From: Lutraria lutraria
Taxonomy: Eukaryota > Mollusca > Bivalvia > Venerida > Mactridae
DNA: 64,000 nt
NCBI GenBank assembly: GCA_964023205.1
Contig: OZ026847.1
Coordinates: 6,694,819-6,758,818, forward strand
Direction: 5' to 3'
Each line of letters begins with the position of its first letter. Position 1 is the first letter of the stretch. Below are positions 17,901-31,219 of this stretch, one piece after another. Under the pieces are notes generated by a model. The model saw nothing but the letters and a program-made list of their open reading frames with translations, had not been told where the DNA came from and did not search any database. The translations under genes were made by a program, and so were the position numbers.

Positions 17901-20900
17901 TATTTATGCAATGTCTGAAATCCGGTGGATGAGCTCGAGAGAAAAGTAAGTTTTTCAAATTATGTATCTTAGTTACTATTCTGATAGACAATGTTGAGTG
18001 AATAACATATTTATATGCAATGTATTACGATGTCTTATAATCTACATGGAAGACTAATAGTCACAATGTACGTGATCCAACTCTTTTTCCTTTTTTTTTT
18101 GTACATGATCCAACTATTGTAAACTGTCACCATGTTTATATCACTTAAATGTTGTAATGTTAAATGTTTGGTGTTTCAGGCGACTTCTACTCTATCCAGA
18201 TTTTATTTTTAATCTGACACCAGTTGGTCGGAAGTTTAAAAAGCACTGTGATTATGTTCATGGCGTTGCTGAAGATGTCATTCGAAATCGTAAGAAAGCT
18301 TTGGTAAGTTACAGAATAAGTTTTTTTTAATTAACCTAACATGATGAAAGTTCGCTCACTTAAATTATGAGCAATACAAATGAAATTAAGTATTTTAACA
18401 ACACGTCATTCAGTTACTGACAGCAGGACAGGAATGATTGAATGAGTTCATTATTGTATATTTTTTGTCCTTGTTTGTTTATTTTTGTTATGTTTTTATC
18501 AAAGTTTATTTTTATCAGCAAATAGCTGAGTACACCAGACTTATGTCGAGCACAGGTTGTCTTTTTTTAAATTATATATGGTTATCGGGATTAAGGAAAA
18601 TGTGTCGGATTTGAAGACAGTAGTTGACATTTTAGCTACATATGCAATCATGGGTATATATGGTCGCCAATAAAAACTTTCGTAAAACACGTGATATAGG
18701 GGAAAAAGGGAAAACGCTGTCTTGCAATTCCGACATGTTTGATACACCATTTATGAAACCTCAATTTGCAGTTACATTTTTTGTCTTAAATTGTCGGAAT
18801 TAAAAGACGTTACTTTAGCAAAGTTTATTTCTCAAGTCAGTACATACATTGTTGACAATATGAGCATATACATCATCGTATAATAATGTATATAAAGATC
18901 TAATCATATATACATGTTGATAATTTGGTTTACAATACATTATGTACAATCAATTGTTGGGATGAACTCGCAGAATATAGGTTGATTTTTGTATTTATAT
19001 TATTTACCGGATCAAATTAATAGTGTTATGTCTTATAAATGTTTTTTTAAATAACATTTTTTAACTTTTGAAAATGTGTGCACTTTATATCAATCAAAAA
19101 TGATACTTATCACCTGCGGCATTGTTACATAGGTTACATTTCTTTAAATCAATATTCTGCCTGTTCCAGGTGTTAGTCTCAATCGGAAATCGATTATTTT
19201 TAGTTCTGAATTGAATGATATACCTAAAAAAATTTGTGGACTAAATAGTTTCATACACGAAAACTGTGTTTGAATAATTTGCATTTTTTTTTTACATTTA
19301 CTTGTGTTTTCTGAAGTTTTTCATACCCAAATTTCACAACTATACGTCAAAATGAGTTTAACAGTTTTCCCCCAATATGTCTGATTTTCGAATGATTTCT
19401 GTTCCATACAAGCATCACAAGAAGTAGAAAATTGCTATTCTACATGTCTTACACTATATAATGCAATGTATCAAAAATGTTACACCATTTGTCACTCTTA
19501 GTTAAACTTTTATGAGTGTGGAAATGTAAACTGGTTAAAAGTAGAGTTAAACCAGATGTATAAAATAGATAAAATGTGCGTTTATTATTATTCAGGAATA
19601 TTCAAAAGGAGAACCAATCAACACTAACAAAAAGTATTTAGATTTTCTTGATATTTTATTGACGGCAAAAGATGAGAACGGAAAAGGGATGTCATTACTT
19701 GATATTAGGAACGAAGTGGATACCTTCATGTTTGAAGGTATGCAAGACCAAGATTTTATATTATGAATACAGTCGTGAATGTTCAAATTATGTGTACCTA
19801 TATGCAACACGAAGCAATTGAAACATATAAGAGTTGAATTAAGAAGCAGTTTCATCCATCTTAAAATCATTGAAATTTAGTCTTTTAGGCGCATCTCAAA
19901 GGTAAATATCAAGGGACACATTCTGTTGATACATGTATATGTTTGGATTTTTGTAACGAATGCTATTGTAATACGAATTTCATTGTAGGTCATGATACCA
20001 CGGCTTCGTCTATCTCATGGACATTGTATGCTCTCGCTAAACATCCAGAGTGTCAAAGAAGAGTACAGGAAGAACTTGATCATATCTACTCTACTAAACA
20101 CAATGAAAACATAGAATGGTATAAGATCATATCTACTCTACTAAACACAATGAAAACATAGAATGGTATAAGATCATATCTACTCTACTAAACACAACGA
20201 AAACATAGAATGGTATAAGATCATATCTACTCTACTAAACACAATGAAAACATAGAATGGTATAAGATCATATCTACTCTACTAAACACAACGAAAACAT
20301 AGAATGGTATAAGATCATATCTACTCTACTAAACACAATGAAAACATAGAATGGTATAAGATCATATCTACTCTACTAAACACAACGAAAACATAGAATG
20401 GTATAAGATCATATCTACTCTACTAAACACAACGAAAACATAGAATGGTATAAGATCATATCTACTCTACTAAACACAACGAAAACATAGAATGGTATAA
20501 GATCATATCTACTCTACTAAACACAACGAAAACATAGAATGGTATAAGATCATATCTACTCTTCTAAACACAACGAAAACATAGAATGGTATAAGATCAT
20601 ATCTACTCTACTAAACACAACGAAAACATAGAATGGTATAAGATCATATCTACTCTACTAAACACAATGAAAACATAGAATGGTATAAGATCATATCTAC
20701 TCTACTAAACACAACGAAAACATAGAATGGTATAAGATCATATCTACTCTACTAAACACAACGAAAACATAGAATGGTATAAGATCATATCTACTCTACT
20801 AAACACAACGAAAACATAGAATGGTATAAGATCATATCTACTCTACTAAACACAACGAAAACATAGAATGGTATAAGATCATATCTACTCTTCTAAACAC

Positions 20901-23900
20901 AACGAAAACATAGAATGGTATAAGATCATATCTACTCTACTAAACACAACGAAAACATAGAATGGTATAAGATCATATCTACTCTACTAAACACAACAAA
21001 AACATAGAATGGTATAAGATCATATCTACTCTACTAAACACAACGAAAACATAGAATGGTATAAGATCATATCTACTCTACTAAACACAACGAAAACATA
21101 GAATGGTATAAGATCATATCTACTCTACTAAACACAACGAAAACATAGAATGGTATAAGATCATATCTACTCTACTAAACACAACGAAAACATAGAATGG
21201 TATAAGATCATATCTACTCTACTAAACACAACGAAAACATAGAATGGTATAAGATCCTATATACTCTACTAAACACAACGAAAACATAGAATGGTATAAG
21301 ATCCTATATACTCTACTAAACACATACTGAAAACATAGACTGGTATAAGATCATATATACACCACTAAACACACACTTAATACGTAGAATGGTATAAGAT
21401 CATATACACACCCTTTAACACACTGAATACATAGGATGGTATAAGATCATATACACACCCTCAAACACACTGAATACATAGGATGGTATAAGATCATATA
21501 CACACCCTCAAACACACTGAAAACATAGGATGGTATAAGATCATATACACACCCTCAAACACACTGAATACATAGGATGGTATAAGATCCTATACACACC
21601 CTCAAACACACTGAATACATAGGATGGTATAAGATCATATACACACCCTCAAACACACTGAAAACATAGGATGGTATAAGATCATATACACACCCTCAAA
21701 CACACTGAATACATAGGATGGTATAAGATCCTATACACACCCTCAAACACACTGAATACATAGGATGGTATAAGATCATATACACACCCTCAAACACACT
21801 GAAAACATAGGATGGTATAAGATCATATACACACCCTCAAACACACTGAAAACATAGGATGGTATAAGATCATATACACACCCTCAAACACACTGAAAAC
21901 ATAGGATGGTATAAGATCATATACACACCCTCAAACACACTGAATACATAGGATGGTATAAGATTATATACACACCCTCAAACACACTGAATACATAGGA
22001 TGGTATAAGATCATATACACACCCTCAAACACACTGAAAACATAGGATGGTATAAGATCATATACACACCCTCAAACACACTGAATACATAGGATGGTAT
22101 AAGATCATATACACACCCTCAAACACACTGAATACATAGGATGGTATAAGATCATATACACACCCTCAAACACACTGAAAACATAGAATGGTATAAGATC
22201 ATATCTACTCTACTAAACACAACGAAAACATAGAATGGTATAAGATCATATCTACTCTACTAAACACAACGAAAACATAGAATGGTATAAGATCATATCT
22301 ACTCTACTAAACACAACGAAAACATAGAATGGTATAAGATCATATCTACTCTACTAAACACAACGAAAACATAGAATGGTATAAGATCATATCTACTCTA
22401 CTAAACACAACGAAAACATAGAATGGTATAAGATCCTATATACTCTACTAAACACAACGAAAACATAGAATGGTATAAGATCCTATATACTCTACTAAAC
22501 ACATACTGAAAACATAGACTGGTATAAGATCATATATACACCACTAAACACACACTTAATACGTAGAATGGTATAAGATCATATACACACCCTTTAACAC
22601 ACTGAATACATAGGATGGTATAAGATCATATACACACCCTCAAACACACTGAATACATAGGATGGTATAAGATCATATACACACCCTCAAACACACTGAA
22701 AACATAGGATGGTATAAGATCATATACACACCCTCAAACACACTGAATACATAGGATGGTATAAGATCCTATACACACCCTCAAACACACTGAATACATA
22801 GGATGGTATAAGATCATATACACACCCTCAAACACACTGAAAACATAGGATGGTATAAGATCATATACACACCCTCAAACACACTGAATACATAGGATGG
22901 TATAAGATCCTATACACACCCTCAAACACACTGAATACATAGGATGGTATAAGATCATATACACACCCTCAAACACACTGAAAACATAGGATGGTATAAG
23001 ATCATATACACACCCTCAAACACACTGAAAACATAGGATGGTATAAGATCATATACACACCCTCAAACACACTGAAAACATAGGATGGTATAAGATCATA
23101 TACACACCCTCAAACACACTGAATACATAGGATGGTATAAGATTATATACACACCCTCAAACACACTGAATACATAGGATGGTATAAGATCATATACACA
23201 CCCTCAAACACACTGAAAACATAGGATGGTATAAGATCATATACACACCCTCAAACACACTGAATACATAGGATGGTATAAGATCATATACACACCCTCA
23301 AACACACTGAATACATAGGATGGTATAAGATCATATACACACCCTCAAACACACTGAAAACATAGAATGGTATAAGATCATATCTACTCTACTAAACACA
23401 ACGAAAACATAGAATGGTATAAGATCATATCTACTCTACTAAACACAACGAAAACATAGAATGGTATAAGATCATATCTACTCTACTAAACACAACGAAA
23501 ACATAGAATGGTATAAGATCATATCTACTCTACTAAACACAACGAAAACATAGAATGGTATAAGATCATATCTACTCTACTAAACACAACGAAAACATTG
23601 AATGGTATAAGATCATATCTACTCTACTAAACACAACGAAAACATAGAATGGTATAAGATCATATCTACTCTACTAAACACAACGAAAACATAGAATGGT
23701 ATAAGATCCTATATACTCTACTAAACACAACGAAAACATAGAATGGTATAAGATCCTATATACTCTACTAAACACATACTGAAAACATAGACTGGTATAA
23801 GATCATATATACACCACTAAACACACACTTAATACGTAGAATGGTATAAGATCATATACACACCCTTTAACACACTGAATACATAGGATGGTATAAGATC

Positions 23901-26900
23901 ATATACACACCCTCAAACACACTGAATACATAGGATGGTATAAGATCATATACACACCCTCAAACACACTGAAAACATAGGATGGTATAAGATCATATAC
24001 ACACCCTCAAACACACTGAATACATAGGATGGTATAAGATCCTATACACACCCTCAAACACACTGAATACATAGGATGGTATAAGATCATATACACACCC
24101 TCAAACACACTGAAAACATAGGATGGTATAAGATCATATACACACCCTCAAACACACTGAATACATAGGATGGTATAAGATCCTATACACACCCTCAAAC
24201 ACACTGAATACATAGGATGGTATAAGATCATATACACACCCTCAAACACACTGAAAACATAGGATGGTATAAGATCATATACACACCCTCAAACACACTG
24301 AAAACATAGGATGGTATAAGATCATATACACACCCTCAAACACACTGAAAACATAGGATGGTATAAGATCATATACACACCCTCAAATACACTGAATACA
24401 TAGGATGGTATAAGATTATATACACACCCTCAAACACACTGAATACATAGGATGGTATAAGATCATATACACACCCTCAAACACACTGAAAACATAGGAT
24501 GGTATAAGATCATATACACACCCTCAAACACACTGAATACATAGGATGGTATAAGATCATATACACACCCTCAAACACACTGAATACATAGGATGGTATA
24601 AGATCATATACACACCCTCAAACACACTGAAAACATAGGATGGTATAAGATCATATACACACCCTCAAACACACTGAATACATAGGATGGTATAAGATCA
24701 TATACACACCCTCAAACACACTGAATACATAGGATGGTATAAGATCATATACACACCCTCAAACACACTGAATACATAGGATGGTATAAGATCATATACA
24801 CACCCTCAAACACACTGAATACATAGGATGGTATAAGATCATATACACACCCTCAAACACACTGAAAACATAGGATGGCATAAGATCATATACACACCCT
24901 CAAACACACTGAATACATAGGATGGTATAAGATCATATACACACCCTCAAACACACTGAATACATAGGATGGTATAAGATCATATACACACCCTCAAACA
25001 CACTGAATACATAGGATGGTATAAGATCATATACACACCCTCAAACACACTGAATACATAGGATGGTATAAGATCATATACACACCCTCAAACACACTGA
25101 ATACATAGGATGGTATAAGATCATATACACACCATCAAATACACTGAATACATAGGATGGTATAAGATCATATACACACCCTCAAACACACTGAATACAT
25201 AGGATGGTATAAGATCATATACACACCCTCAAACACACTGAATACATAGGATGGTATAAGATCATATACACACCCTCAAACACACTGAATACATAGGATG
25301 GTATAAGATCATATACACACCCTCAAACACACTGAATACATAGGATGGTATAAGATCATATACACACCCTCAAACACACTGAATACATAGGATGGTATAA
25401 GATCCTATACACACCCTCAAACACACTGAATACATAGGATGGTATAAGATCATATACACACCATCAAATACACTGAATACATAGGATGGTATAAGATCCT
25501 ATACACACCCTCAAACACACTGAATACATAGGATGGTATAAGATCATATACACACCCTCAAACACACTGAAAACATAGACTGCTATGATATCATTGTTCA
25601 AATAATTAACTTTATATTACTATGATGCATATTGTTATTTTAACATGACTATTATTTAAATATGTTTAACTTGATCAGTTGTTGCGCTCTAATGATACAT
25701 TTAATGTTTTGTTTGTATTTTTATAATTATTTTGTTTACAGGAACGATCTAGCCAAAATGGAATACTTAACAATGTGTTTGAAGGAAAGTCTCAGACACT
25801 ATAGTCCAGTTCCATTTATACAACGTGAATTCACTGATGACTTTGAGATAGAAGGTAGAAAGTTTCCTGCAGGCACACCTGTCACTGTACATATATATGG
25901 CATACATCATAACAAGGACATCTGGGAAAAACCCATGTCATATTTACCTGACAGATTTTCAAAAGAAAATATTGCAAAAATGGATTCATATCAATTTGTT
26001 CCATTTTCTGCTGGACCAAGGTATGAAGGATTTTCTGTAAATGGACAAACTCCCCATTTCTATTTTTTGTATCAAAACGACCTCATGTTTTACAAGATGG
26101 GACTAAATAATCCCAAGATAGTTAAGCTTATCACTACGTCTGTATATTCCCTAAACTACTGAAATCCATTTATATTTGAAGTACTGGTACAAACAGTTCC
26201 TATTGTATATCGAGTTTAATCACTACAAATGAGACAAATTCTGGTTATCAATGGTCCCTAGGAATTTGAGATAACGAGTTTCAACTGTAACTACGTAAGA
26301 ATACCACGTTTTATGAATCAATAAATATCCAAAATTGGATAGTGCTGCATCAAAGAATAGAGTTTAATGTTAGCTGGTGATGCTGTATCATGCAACTGTT
26401 TTGATAGATTTTTTTACGGATAATAATACTCAATACCGTGAAAATCCATTTTGAATAATGTGCAATATGGTAAACATGTTTCCACATTTCATAAGTTATT
26501 ATCTTTCAGAAATTGTATTGGCCAACATTTTGCTTTGAATGAAGAGAAAGTTATACTAGCTCGTCTGTTAAGAAGGTATTTCATATATTAATATTTCATA
26601 TACTTATCCATTAATGTTCATTAAGTTCTAGTATATTGTAATACCCCCTCCCACGAGTCCCTTTTCTTTTATCCGCCGAGTCCCACGTCCCTCCATAAGA
26701 ACAAATATGTGTCCTGTGTCCGGTTTCGCAACTGTGTCCCGCCCAATAGATGGCCCGAATCCCACGTCACAAAAGGGGGTATTACAGCCACATATTGCAA
26801 ACATCAGTCAAAGATCATTCCAAGTCAGAAAGTTGTCACTACATATATCGTAAGAACATACCAGTCTCTGATGTTGTTTTTATGCCCCCCGACAACTATG

Positions 26901-27625
26901 ATGTCGGGGCATATATTGATTGTCCTGTCCGTCCGTCCTTCCGTCCGTCCGTCCGTCCGTACGAGGCTAAGTAGATTTAACCGTTTCGTCTAGCACCAAT
27001 ACCGTTTGCTAGAACGCTTTGATACTAACACAGTGGTTGCTTATGATCATTCTCAAAACACCCGTGTCAATAAATCCCAGTTTGACCTTGACCTTGACTT
27101 AATTTGGACTTAGAATGATTCTGTACCAGGTTAAGTAGATTTTACCGTTTCGTCTAGCACCAATACCGCTTGCTAGATCACTTTCATACTTCTACAGTTG
27201 TTGACTATGACCATTCTCAATCCACCCATAATTATCAAATACCGACTTTGACCTTGACATTGTTCAAATAGGCTATTGCTTCACAAGCATGCCACCGGGG
27301 GCATATGCGTTTATTGAACGCAGCGTCTTGTTATAAGCTAACTTCGCTTTAAGACCTTCTGTAGCTATGAGACAGGAGAGTGATGTATCGTACATCAGAC
27401 AACACAAACATCTACACAATCTAGAAGTTTCCTTACTATGGTGTTTAAATTGTAATAATTGTACATTAGTTGTTTTAAAAAACAATACCTTATTCATTAT
27501 CTGGTCTTTTCTACAGGTATTCATTTTATCTTGATCCAAGTCATGTAGTGCAGATGAAGATTGCAGCAGTACTGCGAACTGAGACTGGTGTAATGATGTA
27601 TTGTACCAAACGGCACACTGAATAA
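14951..27625 (+). CDS. CYP4-family cytochrome P450, copy B, lacking exon 1
   Basis: Exons are 14951-15098, 15416-15597, 16972-17096, 17341-17403, 18180-18303, 19596-19737, 19989-20118, 25742-26020, 26510-26575 and 27517-27625. They total 1,368 nt (455 codons plus stop), uninterrupted, with all phases matching. The first visible residues are [11 protein letters not shown]. The C-helix motif WARSR, I-helix EGHDTT, ESLR, PDRF and haem loop GPRNCIG follow in order. CYP4 proteins are usually about 500-520 residues, so roughly 55-60 N-terminal residues (membrane anchor and proline-rich hinge) are missing. I found no such exon between the duplication junction (~14,505) and 14,951. The only N-terminal-side Met codons lie late in exon 2, so a protein started here would be soluble and truncated. 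It may be a 5'-truncated duplicate, or may be expressed by splicing from the upstream copy's exon 1. Confidence 0.9.
15870..16150 (+). mobile_element. LINE reverse transcriptase fragment in CYP4 copy B intron
   Basis: Translation gives [19 protein letters not shown] and then [12 protein letters not shown], the reverse transcriptase region leading to the F-x-D-F-S-K-A-F-D motif. A shift and a stop follow within 100 bp. A dead fragment, sense to the CYP4 gene. Confidence 0.8.
17376..17950. repeat. 106-bp exon-edge repeat after CYP4 copy B exon 17341-17403
   Basis: The last 28 nt of the exon (encoding SEIWWMRE) plus the donor GTAAG recur at 17,487, 17,593, 17,705, 17,811 and 17,917 (positions of the 'gaaatc' core; the exon's own is 17,381). 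Steps are 106, 106, 112, 106 and 106 bp. Each unit keeps a GT after the gagagaaaa exon end. The last unit carries a small insertion, gctcga. The copy A counterpart lies just outside the window. Confidence 0.95.
20119..25578. repeat. 47-bp exon-edge minisatellite with higher-order structure, CYP4 copy B
   Basis: About 116 units of 47 bp begin at the donor of exon 19989-20118. The first ~26 units are nearly identical to the exon's last 40 nt plus GTATAAG, so each looks like a real exon end with a 5' splice site. Later units are the diverged type seen in copy A. Exon-like and diverged blocks then alternate. A marker variant (cacatactga) recurs at 21,321, 22,500 and 23,773, giving higher-order periods of 1,179 and 1,273 bp, which differ by 94 bp (two units). 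47 bp is not a multiple of 3. Confidence 0.96.
26882..27332. mobile_element. 451-bp element inserted only in copy B
   Basis: Copy A reads gtttttataagcta at 4,565-4,580. Copy B has 451 extra bases between gttttt and ataagcta. The insert starts with a hairpin (atgccccccgaca / tgtcggggcat), holds a (gtcc)n stretch and two ~155-bp modules with 'tagattt.accgtttcgtctagcacc', and ends ...aacgcagcgtcttgtt. No clear target duplication beyond one or two ambiguous bases, which would suit a Helitron-like element. Confidence 0.82.
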
Positions 27626-28110
27626 ACGTTACGTTATATTATACCATACTATACACTGAATAAATGTCACATTATATTATACCATACTACACGCTGAATA
27701 TATGTCACGTTATATTATACCATACTACACTCTGAATAAACGTACATTATAATATACCATACTACACACTGAATAAACGTTACGTTGTATTATGCCATAC
27801 TACACACTGAATAAACGTTACGTTATATTATACCATACTACACTCTGAATAAACGTTACGTTATATTATACCATACTATACACTGAATAAATGTCACATT
27901 ATATTATGCCATACTACACAATGAATATATGTCACGTTATATTATACCATACTTCACTCTGAATAAACGTACATTATAATATACCATACTACACACTGAA
28001 TAAACGTTACGTTATATTATACAATACTACACACTGAATACATGTTACGTTATATTATACCATACTACACTCTGAATAAACGTTACGTTATATTATACCA
28101 TACTACAAAC
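27614..28110. repeat. 38-bp stop-codon/AATAAA repeat, end of CYP4 copy B
   Basis: Same array as in copy A, but with about 13 units. A block of units appears to have been duplicated as a whole, since the order of variants (gtcacatt, gtcacgtt, gtacatt) recurs. It starts in the last codons of the CYP4 gene. Confidence 0.93.
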
Positions 28111-28114
28111 TGAA

Positions 28115-28200
28115 TATACGAGACATGGTCGGTTGCGGGGCTCGAACCCACGAATGACTTGAAGTCAGCGACTTCAATAACTCGACCACGCAGTCGGGTC
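28115..28200 (-). repeat. tRNA-derived SINE head fragment, copy B
   Basis: Duplicate of the fragment at 5,130-5,220 with the same box A and box B. Confidence 0.7.
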
Positions 28201-29419
28201 TAAGAATGGAAGTAGTTCGCTCCACAAACTTGTGATATTGTTTGCGGACGGACCAACCAAACACCTGACCCACCGACAGGGTAACTCCTATATGTCACTA
28301 CTCAAACTTCGTTTCCAGGGGTCTAACAACATGTTTATATATAGAGAGAAAATGGGGAAAAAATATTGTTCAAATTCTAATTCTGAAATTCGATAATTTT
28401 CTCTTTGAATAGCCTTTTTTAAAGATAACTCTATATAAATATGCATTTAATATCATCTTAAGACAAATAATCTAAGAAATATAGAAGAAATCATTTTCAG
28501 ATTACGGAGAATTTTGCAGCAAATTACCATACCAGTACGTTCAAATTATCTCCCTTATTAAAAACCACAAAATGTGACTCTGACTTTTTTTTCCTATTTG
28601 TCTATCTCAAATCATTAATACAACATCCTTATTAATATCCCTATCTAAAAGTCAAACATTTATTTAGCTGATTATAATCACAAAAACAATATCATGTAAA
28701 GATGTGTCTGAGGACCGTGGGAAAATTTATTTTGGATTCAAAAGTCAGTTCGAGTTGCTTCCCTTAGATATTAATGTACAACAGTTTAGGTACAACCCAC
28801 ACACTATATTGGGCAATTTATCTCTAATTGTTGTGGTTATTAAATTATTTAAAAATATTATTTATGTAGAAGTATATATAAGGCTGTTATCGTATCTATT
28901 TAGTGCGAAACGCGTCTAATGTACTTGAATATTCCGAACACGTAAATGTCTATAAGATTTCAAATCTACATATTTCTTCCTATATATATGCATGGCTACC
29001 TATTGTTTGTGTTTGTTTAGTCTACCACAAAAGCATGTTTTATAAATTATGTCTATATCTGTCAGGGGCGTAGCTTGTCCTTTTATAATGTGTAGGCAGC
29101 TTTCTTCGCCATAGATTGCCGTAGGCGTATGCTGCAGCATTTTCCGATGTGTTATATAGCTTAAAATATTTTTATATGAAGTTCATGCAGTTCTGCATGT
29201 ACGTTGTTTAAGCTCTGGGTACTGTGATGGTCCATTCTTCCAGCCCATACCCATTCATTTTCATTGCGTTTTTCGCATTATTATTTTCTTGTTAGAAAAA
29301 ATATAGGCACGTGCCTATAGGAAGCTACGCTAGTGATACCCAAACACGCCGTTTTTGACACATGATATTTAAAATCAGAGGTATAAAGTTTTTTCGAAAT
29401 TTATTGGCTATTACTTAAA

Positions 29420-29940
29420 GATGTGAACTTGATTTCCTTTGATATGCACTTTTATCTTGGTCTTACCCATGATACACTGTCACATGTTGGTGAACATTTC
29501 TGTCAAGTATTTCTGAAATCCAGTTTATAAAACAAAGTTTTACTGAGCAGACACGAAAAAATACCCAATTTTTTACCTTTAAGTGTGACCTTGACCTTAG
29601 AGCTACAGTCATTGATGTTATACATGACACATTGTCTAATGATGGTTTACATTTGTTGTAACTTATTTCAAAATCCTTCAATGAATGGTGAAGTTACAGA
29701 GCTGAAATGCAAAAAAAAAAAAAATTATGACCTTTGGACTCTATTAAGCGTGACCTTGACATTGGAGCTGCAGACATGTGAGCGGTGCATGACACATTTT
29801 CTAATACTGGTTGACATTTGTGGTAAGTTATCATAGAATCCTCCAATGAAGGACGAAGTTACAAAGCGGACCAAAATTATGACCATTGAACTCCAAGTGT
29901 TACCTTGACCTTGATCCACTTACACATTATACACGTTTAA
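29420..29940. repeat. Dispersed repeat with ~160-bp subunits (copy B)
   Basis: Duplicate of 6,441-6,960 with few substitutions. Confidence 0.6.
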
Positions 29941-31219
29941 ATAACCATTAAACAAGAGTGCCAGGTCACAAAAAAATCCCGTCAAAAAATCCCGTTTTTC
30001 AAAACCTCAAGGGGCATAACGCAGAAGTGCCTGGACCGATTGGCCTGGTTATCGTACTTGGAATAGATCTCATGGCCATAATCATTCCCATAAAGTTTGG
30101 TGAGAATCCGAATATGAAATGTATGAATTAGAGAGCAGACACCATTGTGGAGGCTGCCTGCCCACCAGCTCGCTATGGGTGTTCCCGTAATATGACCCAT
30201 TTTGCAAACGGGCGTATACCAACATGCATACACAGAGAATACAAACTAAAAATCAAGAGACAAGTTTGATAAAGTTTTATTATAAAAACTACAATAAGAT
30301 AAAATAGGAATGTATACAAATGTGAACATAAAGGAAATATCACAAAATACCTGTAAGTATAGTAAAATAAGACAGGAATTACATCCTATGATAAATCTTG
30401 TTCCACTAATGACATGTGTGTTAGCAGTAAGGTGTATTAAAACTTATATAAAAGGTACATGAGTCTGTATCAAACAAAGTGTTTGTGTCACAGAACACAA
30501 GGAAAGTTACACAGTCATACTATTGAACAAACTTTTATTTCATAAACGATTAGAAAAAACAACAACATTGCTGTCTGAAAAAATTCATCAAATCAAAGTA
30601 AAACACAAAGACCAGGAAGCTATCACTATGTACATGTATAATAATTAATGAAGAAACCCTATATACACCAAATCTATAATTAATTTGAAACAAAACAATA
30701 AGTTAGATAAACTTTATAAACACAATGTTATAGTACTGATTGAATGGGCTTATAATTCATATCATCACAGAAAATAAATAAATATATAAATGTTTCTGGA
30801 CACAAGTGAAAGCATGCTTTTTTACCAAAAACACACTAATACCCTGCATAGCAACATTAATATCTCCGCATGATGTATGACATTACACAGATAACACAAT
30901 ATATACCAGCTTCAGCTATACATGAGTAACATAAACAGAATTGATGTTGAAGAGAAAATGTCAGTAATTATGGTTAGAACATCTTTAATCAAATATATTT
31001 TTTATCAACTTAAACACAATGAATGACCACTACTTATTAGTAATTTATACCACATTCATTTAATGAATCTACTAACATCTATCAAACAAGTTTTATATAA
31101 CATACTGTGGTAAGCACACACATTCACACACAGGCAAATGTAAGGTTCACATATTCATATATATTCACATGTGATAAGAACATAGTTCATACACAGGCCT
31201 ATGATAACCTCAAAAGTTC

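Noticed and set aside
20119..25578. A CRISPR-like array
   Set aside because: The repeats are directly adjacent with no unique spacers, in a eukaryotic intron. It is a minisatellite.
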